This document shows, one piece after another, positions 33,971 through 43,169 of a stretch of 64,000 nucleotides of DNA. Each line of letters begins with the position of its first letter. Position 1 is the stretch's first letter. The position numbers and the translations under genes were made by a program. Location of the stretch: assembly GCF_900167945.1 (NCBI RefSeq), contig NZ_FUZA01000001.1, positions 434,001 through 498,000 on the forward strand. Reading direction: 5' to 3'. The notes under the pieces are model-generated. The model ran no database searches. It was not told the origin of the DNA and was given only the letters and a program-made list of their open reading frames with translations. Source of the stretch: Dyadobacter psychrophilus. Lineage in GTDB: Bacteria; Bacteroidota; Bacteroidia; Cytophagales; Spirosomataceae.

Positions 33971-35011
33971 ATGAAGAAAAGCAGTTCAATTATCGCGCTC
34001 GTTTTCGCGTGTTTCATTTCCATGGCCACATTCGGACAGGAAACGCTTTTGGGCTCTGTCGAACGCATAAAAGTCCATGGAAAAGGGCTTGAAGGAAATT
34101 TAGAGGGCAATTCTGCTGACCCCGACGTTTCAATCTACTTGCCGCCTAGCTATAAAAAAGATGCGAAAAGACGGTATCCGGTTGTGTACTTGCTCCACGG
34201 ATTCACGGATACAGACGCACAATGGTATGGATTGGTGAAACATTGGATCAATATGCCCTCTGTTGTGGACAAAGTTTTTGCTGCTGGCAAACTGACTGAA
34301 ATGATAATTGTTACGCCTAATGCTTATACGCGCAGCGGCGGTAGTTTTTATTCCAACTCTATTACTGTCGGGAACTGGGAGGATTATGTTGCGAAAGAGC
34401 TGGTGACTTACATTGACCAGCATTACCGGACAATTGCGAAAGCTGCCAGCCGCGGGCTTGCAGGCCATTCCATGGGCGGTTATGGAACAATGCGCATAGG
34501 CGAACGTTACCCCGAAGTTTTTTCCAGCATTTACGCTTTAAGCCCGTGTTGCATGGCACCGGGTGGAAACCGGTCACCAGAATCGCTGGCCAAAATAGAG
34601 ACGATCAAAGATCCGGCTGACTTCAACAAAGCCGATTTTGGAACAAAGGCCGCCATCGCTTCTGCGGCTGCGTGGTCCCCAAACCCCACCAAGCCTCCAT
34701 TTTTCACAGACCAGATTGTAGAAAATGGGCAAGTGCAAAAAATGACTGAACTAAAATGGGCTGCCAACTCCGGTTTGGCGACTATTGATCAGTATGTCAC
34801 AAACCTGAAACAGCTGAAAGGCATCGCATTTGACGCGGGAAATAAGGATCAGCCGATTGCAGCCAACATTAAGCTTTTGCATGAATTGCTTGATAATTAT
34901 AAAATCGAGCACACTTATGAAGAATATGAAGGCGACCATTTGAACAAAATCGCTGAGCGGATTGAACATAAAATGCTGCCATTCTTTTCGGGTAAGCTGC
35001 AAAGTAAATAA
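33971..35011 (+). CDS. Secreted alpha/beta-hydrolase esterase (esterase D-like)
   Basis: Protein of 346 residues with a signal peptide (SSSIIALVFACFISMATFGQE). The esterase-D/putative esterase fold shows RYPVVYLLHGFTDTDAQWYG, the nucleophile elbow GLAGHSMGGYG, an Asp candidate in FDAGNKDQP and a His candidate in EGDHLNK. Such enzymes hydrolyse acyl or feruloyl esters, often on polysaccharides; the substrate is not known here. It is a paralogue of the gene at 58663, and a distant relative is fused in the gene at 53265. It is monocistronic. Confidence 0.86.
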   Translation: MKKSSSIIALVFACFISMATFGQETLLGSVERIKVHGKGLEGNLEGNSADPDVSIYLPPSYKKDAKRRYPVVYLLHGFTDTDAQWYGLVKHWINMPSVVDKVFAAGKLTEMIIVTPNAYTRSGGSFYSNSITVGNWEDYVAKELVTYIDQHYRTIAKAASRGLAGHSMGGYGTMRIGERYPEVFSSIYALSPCCMAPGGNRSPESLAKIETIKDPADFNKADFGTKAAIASAAAWSPNPTKPPFFTDQIVENGQVQKMTELKWAANSGLATIDQYVTNLKQLKGIAFDAGNKDQPIAANIKLLHELLDNYKIEHTYEEYEGDHLNKIAERIEHKMLPFFSGKLQSK

Positions 35012-35065
35012 TATGCCCATCTGGGAATGATTTTATCTGTGTACTGAGATCTTATCCCGGTTTCT

Positions 35066-35830
35066 ATGACAGATAGTAAAATTCCTTTATTTTTTGCAGG
35101 CAGCAGTGGCTTAATGCTGCCGGTGCCCAACAAGCAGTTTTATCCCGAAGAATTTAAGGATAAAAGCAGGCTTACTTATTACGCGTCGTTATTCAACAGC
35201 ATTGAGATCAACAGCTCGTTTTACAAAATTCCGCTTGCGTCCACTGTCCGGAACTGGTCAGCGCAGGTGCCGGAAGATTTCAAGTTCACATTCAAATTGT
35301 GGCGGGAAATTTCACATAATAAAGGCCTCGTGTTTAATCCGGATGATGTGCACCGGTTTTTGCAGGTCATCAGCCACATAGGCGATAAAAAAGGCGCGCT
35401 GCTGGTCCAGTTCCCTCCCAGCCTGAAAGTCATCATGCGACCGCAACTTGAAAACCTGCTCGTTGCGATCTCCGAAGCTGATCCGGAAAAACATTGGAAT
35501 GTGGCCCTGGAATTCAGGCACAGCTCGTGGTATAATGAGGATATTTTTGAGCTAACCGACCATTTTGGTTTTGAAATTGTGTCACATGATAAGCCAGGTT
35601 CCGCCCCGGGGTTGCCGGTTTCCGACACAAAATTCAAATATCTGCGCTTTCATGGGCCCAAAGGCGATTATCGCGGCACATATGAAGACGACTTTTTGTA
35701 CGAAACCGCAGAGCAAATTCAGGATTGGATCGCGGATGGAAAGACGGTTTACGCCTATTTTAACAACACAATGGGTGAAGCGATCAAAAATCTGAACCTA
35801 CTTAATGCGATCGTTGATCCGGTTGAATAA
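35066..35830 (+). CDS. DUF72 domain protein (YecE-like)
   Basis: Protein of 254 residues. Family features are the early FAGSSGLMLPVPNKQFYPEEF, YYASLFNSIEINSSFYKIP, WSAQVPEDFKFTFKLWREISH, LLVQFPPSLK and the C-terminal VYAYFNNTMGEAIKNL. DUF72/YecE proteins adopt a TIM-barrel fold and their biochemical role is unknown. It is cytoplasmic, with no signal peptide. The gene lies 54 nt after the esterase on the same strand and converges with the MpaB-like gene. Confidence 0.9.
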   Translation: MTDSKIPLFFAGSSGLMLPVPNKQFYPEEFKDKSRLTYYASLFNSIEINSSFYKIPLASTVRNWSAQVPEDFKFTFKLWREISHNKGLVFNPDDVHRFLQVISHIGDKKGALLVQFPPSLKVIMRPQLENLLVAISEADPEKHWNVALEFRHSSWYNEDIFELTDHFGFEIVSHDKPGSAPGLPVSDTKFKYLRFHGPKGDYRGTYEDDFLYETAEQIQDWIADGKTVYAYFNNTMGEAIKNLNLLNAIVDPVE

Positions 35831-35843
35831 TGCGGGCTTAGCC

Positions 35844-36602
35844 TTATTTCGCATCCAGACCTGCAATTTGAGCCTTGTATTTTTCAGGCAAAATCAAATC
35901 CCGAACGAACTTATGTACATGAAGGATCCGGCTAAGTTTATAAGCAGGGAGAATAACATTCAACGCTGACCAATGGCCTAATGCGAGGAGCTGCTTAACC
36001 TGCGTTGGCGCAAGCTGCAACTGCACTTCTTTGAGCATTACATAACGAGGTAAGCCTAGATGCTTTCTGTATTGTTTGTATAAATCAATTGAAAAAGCGC
36101 TTTTCATAAAATTTTCATCAAGCTGCTGGTTTCTGAGCTTTAACCAACCGTCATAGTTTTCGGGTAAGCCGTGGATTCCCATTCTTGCTCCTACCTGGTA
36201 AAAAACTTCAAAAATCTCTGCCTTTTCTTCCACGAGTAATCTCCTTTCCAGCAATTCGAACGAACGGATCGAATAGTCAATCAACATAAACAACACGTCG
36301 CGATATGCCCAGTCAGGGATTTTTGCACCGCGATTGCTTTCAACTTCCTTATGGATTGCGGTAATCTGGTCAATCGCTTTCAGCGCGGCGTCATATTCAG
36401 AAAATACGATCCGGCGTGCGTAAGAAACCGTCGAAAAGAGCCTTCCCAGCGGATCAGCAGGGAGCTTTCCTGTAAAATATAGCCAGTCTACCGATTTATT
36501 TACAGCAAATTCGGCAGAGGCTCCCGCGAAAATAAACAGGATTGTATCGGCATTCCCCCAAATCTCGCGCACAATAGAACCTTCCTTTACAAACCATTTC
36601 AT
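35844..36602 (-). CDS. MpaB-like oxygenase (DUF2236)
   Basis: Protein of 252 residues from the ATG at 36602; the longer frame from 36647 adds 15 residues without support. The sequence fits the DUF2236 family: WGNADTILFIFAGASAEFAVNKSVDWLYFTGKLPADPLGRLFSTVSYARRIVF near the N-terminus and WAYRDVLFMLIDYSIRSFELLERRLL in the middle. Related proteins include rubber oxygenase Lcp and MpaB, which are haem enzymes. The haem ligand cannot be pinned down from the sequence alone, so the activity is inference. The final helix is basic. Confidence 0.75.
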   Translation of the reverse strand: MKWFVKEGSIVREIWGNADTILFIFAGASAEFAVNKSVDWLYFTGKLPADPLGRLFSTVSYARRIVFSEYDAALKAIDQITAIHKEVESNRGAKIPDWAYRDVLFMLIDYSIRSFELLERRLLVEEKAEIFEVFYQVGARMGIHGLPENYDGWLKLRNQQLDENFMKSAFSIDLYKQYRKHLGLPRYVMLKEVQLQLAPTQVKQLLALGHWSALNVILPAYKLSRILHVHKFVRDLILPEKYKAQIAGLDAK

Positions 36603-36722
36603 ATTCCTGGCACCGGATATAAATAATAAAAGTACTTTGTAATGCAAAGTAAGTGGTTGAGAGCCGTAAATCCAAACTTATTTTTGGATAATATAGCTGA
36701 TGTTTGGAATGAATTTTGCCCC

Positions 36723-37130
36723 TTAACCTTGCATTCCCAGGAATTTTGTCAGGATGTTTCTTGCAATGTCAAGCAATGCTTTAAAGGTGTTCGGCTTCAC
36801 GATGAAATCGTTCGCACCTGCCGCCAGGGCTTTCTTTTTTAGCTCAGGATTACTGGAAGTGGACATCATTACAGCTGGCAAATCTTCAAGCCCGGGTTCC
36901 GACCTGATCTCCTTGATCGCTTCGATCCCGTTCATTTTAGGCATGTTCATATCCACCAGCACGACGGACTGGGAGAGGTCGTCGGACTCCTTAACATTTT
37001 CGAGCAATTCCTTCCCGTTTTCAGCTTCGATAACCGTCAAATTTGGGTTGGCTTCCTCCAAAGCATCCTTTATAAGCATTCTATCGTCCTCGTCGTCATC
37101 TGCGAGGTGTACTGTCTGTCCTTCTTCCAT
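36723..37130 (-). CDS. Single-domain response regulator (CheY-like)
   Basis: Receiver domain only, 135 residues. The acidic pocket DDDEDD is near residue 11, the phospho-acceptor Asp is in VVLVDMNMPKMNG, the Ser/Thr switch is in VMMSTSSN and the Lys is in FIVKPNTF. No output domain is present, so it acts through protein contacts, for example in a phosphorelay or with a histidine kinase encoded elsewhere. The D-rich opening and NMPKMNG are common among Rcp1-type stand-alone receivers of Bacteroidota. The gene is upstream of the MpaB-like gene, on the same strand, with a 120-nt gap. Confidence 0.9.
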   Translation of the reverse strand: MEEGQTVHLADDDEDDRMLIKDALEEANPNLTVIEAENGKELLENVKESDDLSQSVVLVDMNMPKMNGIEAIKEIRSEPGLEDLPAVMMSTSSNPELKKKALAAGANDFIVKPNTFKALLDIARNILTKFLGMQG

Positions 37131-37173
37131 TTGCTATTGCTGCTTGAAGAACAAATATATTAATGATTACCGT

Positions 37174-37677
37174 CTAAGACAATACGTTGTCCAGAATCCC
37201 GAATTCACCAACAAATGCTCCTACTTCATCCGGCGTTATGATAATGTTTTTACCTTTTATTGTTTTGATCAAAACAGCATTCTTTCTCCTTGTTGCATAC
37301 CAGGTCATGTTCCCTATTTTGAAATTATAAAACTTGCCAAAGTATCCAAAAAGCCCGCCCACGCCGAATGTGCGGAAACTCCACCTTAACTGGTCTGTTT
37401 CGAGTGCCTCTACTTTCGCAATGTTGCTGCGCTCAATTACGACCTCGTTCAGTGGCCTTCGAATGATCAATTTGTCGCGAGTAACCTGATAATCCACCGG
37501 CCTGAACGCATACGTAATGCCATAACTCAAAACCAGAATGGCAGCGATCACATAAGTTGAACCCTGTGAAAGCTCACTTTCCCGGATGAAAATTTGGATG
37601 AAAATCCCGATATACAAGACTGTCACACCCGCCGTCACAAGCTTGGTAAGGTTGTCCCAGGAAGTTTTATAAGTCAT
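37174..37677 (-). CDS. Bacterial PH-domain membrane protein
   Basis: Protein of 167 residues. Two hydrophobic segments (about 12-30, LVTAGVTVLYIGIFIQIFI, and about 40-58, TYVIAAILVLSYGITYAF) are followed by a PH-like beta domain with YQVTRDKLIIRRPLNEVVIERSNIAKVEAL and KTIKGKNIIITPDEVGAFV. This fits the bPH2/DUF304-related families, whose role at the membrane is unknown. It is located 43 nt upstream of the receiver gene and possibly co-transcribed with it. Confidence 0.75.
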   Translation of the reverse strand: MTYKTSWDNLTKLVTAGVTVLYIGIFIQIFIRESELSQGSTYVIAAILVLSYGITYAFRPVDYQVTRDKLIIRRPLNEVVIERSNIAKVEALETDQLRWSFRTFGVGGLFGYFGKFYNFKIGNMTWYATRRKNAVLIKTIKGKNIIITPDEVGAFVGEFGILDNVLS

Positions 37678-37902
37678 TTTATAAAGGGTTTGTTTATGTT
37701 AAGATAGGGAATTTTGTCCAATAATTTAGAACGTCATTCCCCTTTTACCAAAGAAGCTGCCATCAGCTGTTGATACAGCACATTTGTCCCAACCGCCCCC
37801 TTCGATTGTCCTCATTGCGGACTTTAAAGTAATTCCAGACATGCTAATTTTGAATTATCAGATCAATCGTCAATTAACCTTTTCAACAATAATTAATTAG
37901 TC

Positions 37903-38334
37903 ATGCCCAAATTAAACACTTACCTCAACTTCGATGGGAAATCGGAAGAGGCTTTTAATTTTTATAAATCTGTTTTCGGAGGAGAATTTTTATCCGTACA
38001 CCGCATGTCCGATATGCCTGGTGCAGAGCAGCTCGCAGAAAATGAGAAAGGCCGCCTTATGCACATTTCACTCCCAATCGGAAAAGACGATGTACTGATG
38101 GCATCCGATACAGTGCCTTCAATGGGACACAAACTGGATATTGGTAACCATGCTTATATTTCAGTTTTCACGGACAGCCGAGAAGAAGCAGACCGCCTTT
38201 TCGCGGGATTATCTGCGGGTGGTGAGATCGAAATGGCTTTGGAAGACACATTCTGGGGCGATTACTACGGCAGTTTTCATGACAAATTCGGCATCGGCTG
38301 GATGATCAATTATCCGCAACAGCAACATAACTGA
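37903..38334 (+). CDS. VOC family protein (PhnB-like)
   Basis: Protein of 143 residues with the same pattern as the protein at 28272: LNTYLNFDGKSEEAFNFYKSVFGGEF, a middle DDVLMASDTVPSMG and the end DTFWGDYYGSFHDKFGIGWMINY. It belongs to the VOC superfamily (glyoxalase fold), and its substrate is not known. The gene is preceded by 225 nt with no feature beyond AT-rich sequence, and followed by a shared hairpin terminator. Confidence 0.89.
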   Translation: MPKLNTYLNFDGKSEEAFNFYKSVFGGEFLSVHRMSDMPGAEQLAENEKGRLMHISLPIGKDDVLMASDTVPSMGHKLDIGNHAYISVFTDSREEADRLFAGLSAGGEIEMALEDTFWGDYYGSFHDKFGIGWMINYPQQQHN

Positions 38335-38343
38335 TTTCAGGTT

Positions 38344-38378
38344 CGAAGGTCCACTTACGCAAAAAAAGTGGACCTTCG
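38344..38378. terminator. Bidirectional terminator hairpin
   Basis: A perfect 13-bp stem: CGAAGGTCCACTT (38344-38356) and AAGTGGACCTTCG (38366-38378) with a 9-nt A-rich loop. It is placed 10 nt after the VOC stop and 5 nt before the end of the convergent SDR gene. The T tract is weak. Confidence 0.7.
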
Positions 38379-38382
38379 CATT

Positions 38383-39039
38383 TCAAAACACGATTACATT
38401 CCGCGCTTCTTTTCCTGAAATGATGTTCCCGATAGTCTGCGCAATGACATCCGGACTGATCCATTTGGAGAAGTCGGCATCTGGCATGACTTCCCGGTTT
38501 GTTGCCGTGTCAATGATTCCCGGGAGTAAAATATGTGGAGTGATCCCAGCGCTTTTTTCGCTTTCGTTGATAAGCTCTGAGAAGTTGTAAAGCAGCTGCT
38601 TGGATAATGAATATGCGAGACTATTACCCGCAATCTTAAAGTCCATGGCTGCTTTTGCACCAATGAAAATAAGCTTTCCGCCGCCCACGGTTTTATAATG
38701 CGCAATCAGTTTTTGCGCAACATTGAATGCAGTCGCGAAATTTATGTTGATCATCCTGGTAATGTCATCCATGGAAGCCTTCGCCAGATTCCCGGGCTCA
38801 AATCCTCCGGCTAGGAAAACGCCCGCATTGATCGCAACATTCCCCGAAAGAATTTTCTGTACAAATGCCTCTGCCTGCCCGTCATCGGAAATATTCGTTT
38901 GATAGTAAGACACATTTGCCGCATTCGCACCGACATCTTTTCTTACCGCAAGATGCAAATGATAGCCTTGATCCGATAATGTTTTTACCACGGTTTGACC
39001 TAAATTTCCCGTGCCGCCTGTGATCAGTATATTTTCCAT
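38383..39039 (-). CDS. Short-chain dehydrogenase/reductase
   Basis: SDR of 218 residues, slightly short for a classical member. The cofactor motif is ILITGGTGNLGQTVVKTL, the NAG-like segment is VAINAGVFLAGGF, and the catalytic pair is in YSLSKQLL (Tyr-x3-Lys). IFIGAKAAM holds the position of the catalytic Ser, which is not clearly conserved. The substrate is unknown. It is on the minus strand 37 nt downstream of permease paralogue 3 and may be co-transcribed with it. Confidence 0.85.
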   Translation of the reverse strand: MENILITGGTGNLGQTVVKTLSDQGYHLHLAVRKDVGANAANVSYYQTNISDDGQAEAFVQKILSGNVAINAGVFLAGGFEPGNLAKASMDDITRMININFATAFNVAQKLIAHYKTVGGGKLIFIGAKAAMDFKIAGNSLAYSLSKQLLYNFSELINESEKSAGITPHILLPGIIDTATNREVMPDADFSKWISPDVIAQTIGNIISGKEARNVIVF

Positions 39040-39076
39040 AAAACAAATCTACGATCCAGATCACAACCATCAAAAG

Positions 39077-41464
39077 CTATTCCGATCTTAAACTCTGAAC
39101 CGGATTTCTCAATGCTGCTTTAATGCTTTGAAAACTCACTGTAAGCAATGCGACAATGACAGAAAGTGAACCTGCAAATAAAAACATCCACCATTCAAGT
39201 TTCGTTTGATATGCAAAATTTCGTAACCAGACCTTCATAATGTATCCGCCCACAGGTGCAGCAATCAATATTGAAATAGACACTAATTTTAAGAAATCCA
39301 GGGAAAGCAGTGAAATAACACTTGCAACCGAAGCACCAAGCACTTTTCGCACACCTATTTCCTTTGTGCGTTTTTCAGCCGTAAATGTGGCCAGGCCAAA
39401 AAGTCCCATGCACGCAACGAAAATCGCAATGCCGGAAAAAGACAGAAACATGCTGCCCTTGCGCTCATCGGATTGATATTGTTTGGCAAAAGTCTGATCC
39501 AGAAACGCGTATTCGAACGGTTGTCCCGGGTTTGTCTTTTCAAAAACATTTTGCACATATTGTAAAGCCGCCCGTGTATTCTGGCCCGATATGCGGATGT
39601 ACAGATTACCACTATTGTTCTTTTTCAAAACCAGCACCAAGGGTTCGATCTGATTATGCAGTGAGCGCAGGTGAAAATCACTGATTACGCCCGTGATCGG
39701 GACGCGCTTTGTGTCCACTTCAATCAGACCGGTTGTCTTGTCCTTCCATCCTAGTCGCTTGATCATGGCCTGATTAACAACAACCGAGAATGAAGAATCG
39801 CTCACAATGTCTCCGGAAAAGCCTGTTCCGTCCTTCATTTTAATCTTCATTACATCCAGAAAATCGGCATCCACATGAAAATATTCTGTCCCAATGGGTA
39901 TTTCGGCCCCTTTCGCATAGAAGCTGAAAGTTGTTTTGTTATTCAAACCATCCCCCACATTGCCATCCGCCCGGCTCACTTTCTGGATCAGGGGATTTTC
40001 GAGCAACCTGTTTTTCAATACTTCCGCCGACTTTTGCGCTGCCGGGCCTTTTAAGGATAATGTGATGACCTGTTGCTGGTCAAAACCCAGCTCAGCATTA
40101 CGCATGTATTGCAATTGCCTGTAAACCACAATCGTCCCTAAAATCATTACGATTGAAATAGAGAATTGCAGCACGACAAGTGATTTTCGTAAAAAATAAC
40201 CATTTCCAGCGCCCGATAATGTGCCTTTCAAAACCAGGGCGGGTTTGAATTTTGACAAAACAAATGCCGGATAGATTCCGCTTAGTAAGCCCGTGGCGAC
40301 AGCAAAACCAACCAAAATGCCAATCATCTTTATATCAGAGACACTGAAAGTCAATGACTTGCCTGAAACAGTATTGAATACGGGAAGCAGTGAAATGATC
40401 AACACAACGCTCAGTATAAGCGCCAAGAATGACATGAGCATGGATTCGGTCAGGAACTGTTTAACCAGCTGGGACTTCTGGGAACCGACTGCTTTACGAA
40501 CGCCAATCTCTTTGGCGCGGCTTAATGACCTGGCTGTGGCGAGATTTACATAATTGACGATCGCAATCAGCAGGATGAATATGGCAATGGTCGCAAAGGT
40601 GTATACGTAAGCCATCGAGCTGCCATTCTCTTCTCCCAAGAGATGTGAGGACTTCAAATGAATGTCCTTCAAAGGCTGTAAGGCAATCTTGAAACTCACT
40701 TTTGTGCCGGTTTCGTCGCCTATTACTTTGGCAATGTATTTCTTATAAAAGGCAGGCATTTTAGCTTCAAAATGCGAAACATTGGCCTGATGGTCTAAAA
40801 GCAGATAGGTCCAGGAATTGAAATTATCCCACTTGCGCTGGTTCGTATCATTGACCTGCTTGTTCTCATACGGTAACACCGCGTCAAACTTCAAATGATG
40901 ATTAGCAGGCGCGTTTTGCATGACTGCGGAAATGGTCATGGGAATACTGTCTTTCACAATCACCACCTTCCCGATCAGGCCCGACGTTTTCCCAAACAAG
41001 ATGAGCGCCAGTTTTTCGGTCAGAACCACGCTATTCTGGCTTTTTAAAGCATTTTCACCATTTCCCTCGATAAATGTGTATTCAAAAAACCGAAACAGCG
41101 ACGGATCGGAAAACACGATTTGCTTTACATATGCAGCCTTTTCACCCATCCTGAAAGTCAAGTCTCTCGGCTTTACCCTGAGCATGTCCTTCACCTCGGC
41201 ATAATCCTGCTTCATCGTGGGGCCGAACGGTGCCGACGAATGACCCATATTATATTCATTATCAGCCCATTTTACATTCAGATTAAGCCTGTAAATATCA
41301 TCTGCCTGCGCGTGATAGCCGTCAAAACTGAGTTCATCATGAACATAAAGCCCAAGCATTACCGCACAGGTCATGCCAGTCGCCAAGCCGCAGAGGATCA
41401 GGAAGCTATAAGTTTTACTTCTGACAAGGTTACGCCAGGCGATTTTGAAGTAGTTCTGAAACAT
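39077..41464 (-). CDS. FtsX/MacB-like ABC transporter permease (paralogue 3)
   Basis: Protein of 795 residues sharing the full architecture of the permeases at 20267 and 25208. It has an N-terminal helix (YSFLILCGLATGMTCAVMLGLYV), a periplasmic MacB-like domain, a helix cluster with ATARSLSRAKEIGVRKAVGS, a second periplasmic domain, and a terminal cluster with EKRTKEIGVRKVLGAS ending NPVQSLRSE. No adjacent ATPase gene was found. It is probably an inner-membrane exporter subunit of unknown substrate. A perfect-arm 16-bp palindrome lies 100 nt upstream of the start. Confidence 0.9.
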   Translation of the reverse strand: MFQNYFKIAWRNLVRSKTYSFLILCGLATGMTCAVMLGLYVHDELSFDGYHAQADDIYRLNLNVKWADNEYNMGHSSAPFGPTMKQDYAEVKDMLRVKPRDLTFRMGEKAAYVKQIVFSDPSLFRFFEYTFIEGNGENALKSQNSVVLTEKLALILFGKTSGLIGKVVIVKDSIPMTISAVMQNAPANHHLKFDAVLPYENKQVNDTNQRKWDNFNSWTYLLLDHQANVSHFEAKMPAFYKKYIAKVIGDETGTKVSFKIALQPLKDIHLKSSHLLGEENGSSMAYVYTFATIAIFILLIAIVNYVNLATARSLSRAKEIGVRKAVGSQKSQLVKQFLTESMLMSFLALILSVVLIISLLPVFNTVSGKSLTFSVSDIKMIGILVGFAVATGLLSGIYPAFVLSKFKPALVLKGTLSGAGNGYFLRKSLVVLQFSISIVMILGTIVVYRQLQYMRNAELGFDQQQVITLSLKGPAAQKSAEVLKNRLLENPLIQKVSRADGNVGDGLNNKTTFSFYAKGAEIPIGTEYFHVDADFLDVMKIKMKDGTGFSGDIVSDSSFSVVVNQAMIKRLGWKDKTTGLIEVDTKRVPITGVISDFHLRSLHNQIEPLVLVLKKNNSGNLYIRISGQNTRAALQYVQNVFEKTNPGQPFEYAFLDQTFAKQYQSDERKGSMFLSFSGIAIFVACMGLFGLATFTAEKRTKEIGVRKVLGASVASVISLLSLDFLKLVSISILIAAPVGGYIMKVWLRNFAYQTKLEWWMFLFAGSLSVIVALLTVSFQSIKAALRNPVQSLRSE

Positions 41465-41564
41465 AGAAGGAACATTTATCGGTCGTCAGCTAGTTGAAAA
41501 CAATTATACCATTTTCAAAAACAGGCCTTAACGACTCAGAAACAGCCATTTTTATTCATTTTAT

Positions 41565-41580
41565 TGTTCGTTTACGAACA
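41565..41580. promoter_or_regulatory. 16-bp palindrome upstream of FtsX paralogue 3
   Basis: TGTTCGTTTACGAACA: the 7-bp arms TGTTCGT and ACGAACA are perfect inverted copies around TT. It lies 100 nt before the permease start (41464) and 90 nt before the ankyrin-protein start (41671). It is the best-conserved of the three related sites in the window. Confidence 0.55.
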
Positions 41581-41670
41581 CGTCCGTCCGGTAACACAGA
41601 TTATACCGTTTCCGAACTTTGCACATGTTTAATTACCTACTTTTACCGACTTAAAATATACTCCTCCTCT

Positions 41671-42663
41671 ATGATAATCAAGATTTTATGGACCATAATT
41701 GGTCTTAATGTTACCGCCTTTGTCATCGTTTTCATTTATTTTCTGCTCAGCACGGATGGCAGGAACGTAGACACGATGGAAAAGGGCTGGATGGCAGTTC
41801 TGGCTATCGTTGGCATTGTCATCATTCTGTTGGCCGCCATCCCTTTACGTGTGAGCCAGTCCCAGTTCAGTATTATTTTCTCGGCATTTTTTGCGGCGCT
41901 TCCTTTGGTGCTTGCCTTATCATTCTGGATTTCCAATCATATGCCGTCGTTTGGCAAAAAAGAGACATTGGCAGAAGTGTATTATAAAGATAAAATACAA
42001 CGCCGGATTGCGAGCGCTATCGAAACTTGCGATACGGTCATGCTTCCCATTTACATTAAGGGGCAAAATATGAATATTCAGGGTAACCGGGTTTGGGATG
42101 CGGATGGGATCAATTATCTCCAATTTGCGATTCGCTTACGCAGTCACCGGAATCCAGTTTTCACGGAAAGTGCGAATTTGGCCATTATTAAAATGCTGAT
42201 TGACGCAGGTTCCCCAACCACCAGAGCACTTGCAGAGGGCATCCTGGATCTGCCTGTTGAAACCATTGAAGCCATTTTGAATGCAGGCGCGGATCCAAAC
42301 ACGTATGGCTTTGTAAGTCCTGACCCGCTTTTATTTGCGGCCATACGCTCATCGAAAAGGGAAACGGACATTGCCATTTTATTGGCGAAACGGGGAGCCA
42401 ATGTGAATGCAAAGAACAGCGAGAACATTACGCCACTCATGGCTGCTGCAAATAACGCAGGAACCAGCAAAAACTGGGTTGAAACATGGCGCTTTGTGCT
42501 TTATTTATTAAAAGAAGCAAAAGCAGATTATCATTACAAACGCTTCGACGGAGCAAGTTTTACCTCAAACATTGCTGCAATTAAAGAGAAAGCAGCGGCT
42601 GAAAATGTCGTTATGCCCGATGATTTTTCAGGCGTCGATGAATGGTTGAAACAGCATCCATAA
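41671..42663 (+). CDS. Membrane protein with ankyrin repeats
   Basis: Protein of 330 residues from the ATG at 41671. The longer frame from 41494 covers the palindrome and is rejected. Three N-terminal hydrophobic segments (ILWTIIGLNVTAFVIVFIYFLL; WMAVLAIVGIVIILLAAIPL; IFSAFFAALPLVLALSFWI) are followed by a soluble domain with ankyrin-like helices: AIIKMLIDAGSPTT, VETIEAILNAGADPNTYG and DIAILLAKRGANVNAKNSENITPLMAAAN. It probably presents an interaction surface at the inner membrane; the partner is unknown. The DUF3072 gene follows 58 nt later. Confidence 0.8.
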   Translation: MIIKILWTIIGLNVTAFVIVFIYFLLSTDGRNVDTMEKGWMAVLAIVGIVIILLAAIPLRVSQSQFSIIFSAFFAALPLVLALSFWISNHMPSFGKKETLAEVYYKDKIQRRIASAIETCDTVMLPIYIKGQNMNIQGNRVWDADGINYLQFAIRLRSHRNPVFTESANLAIIKMLIDAGSPTTRALAEGILDLPVETIEAILNAGADPNTYGFVSPDPLLFAAIRSSKRETDIAILLAKRGANVNAKNSENITPLMAAANNAGTSKNWVETWRFVLYLLKEAKADYHYKRFDGASFTSNIAAIKEKAAAENVVMPDDFSGVDEWLKQHP

Positions 42664-42721
42664 ACAGATCACCGTTTTGCTGGCTCAGTTTTTTTATTCT
42701 TACCAAAAAAAAGACATAAAA

Positions 42722-42976
42722 ATGGCTGATATAAATAACGAGTCGGACGAGCCTAAGAACTTGACAGACGAAAACGAACAAATAAAAGGATCAAATGCTG
42801 TAAAAGATCCAGACGAATGGACCACTGGCGACGAGCCTATGACCGGCGCCCAGCAATCCTATCTAAAAACACTTTCTGACGAAGCGGGCGAAGAATTCGA
42901 CGAAACGCTGAGCAAAGCCGAAGCTTCCAAAAGAATCGACGAGTTGCAACATAAGACAGGTCGCGGCTTAAAGTAA
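42722..42976 (+). CDS. DUF3072 protein
   Basis: Small acidic protein of 84 residues from the ATG at 42722. The DUF3072 core is recognised by PMTGAQQSYLKTLSDEAGEEFDETLSKAEASKRIDELQ. This helical SAP-like motif is widespread in bacteria and of unknown function. The N-terminal 35 residues are polar and probably disordered. It lies 58 nt downstream of the ankyrin gene and is followed by a strong terminator. Confidence 0.88.
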   Translation: MADINNESDEPKNLTDENEQIKGSNAVKDPDEWTTGDEPMTGAQQSYLKTLSDEAGEEFDETLSKAEASKRIDELQHKTGRGLK

Positions 42977-42995
42977 AGCTAGCCCGGCCACCTTT

Positions 42996-43055
42996 CCCCA
43001 ACTATAATAAGCAGTCTGCAATGAGGACAGTGTTATTGTGGTTGGGGATTTTTTT
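42996..43055 (+). terminator. Long-stem terminator after DUF3072 gene
   Basis: The 15-nt arms CCCCAACTATAATAA (42996-43010) and TTATTGTGGTTGGGG (43033-43047) pair with two G-T wobbles, followed by A and seven T. It lies 20 nt after the stop codon. Confidence 0.75.
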
Positions 43056-43169
43056 GTCAGGCATATTAATCAAATCCCCATCACTTCCCACAACATTCAA
43101 CCACGCCTGTATTAAGCCGATTATCGAATTTTATAATTAAATTGGCGATCCTTAACTTTTATTTAAATC

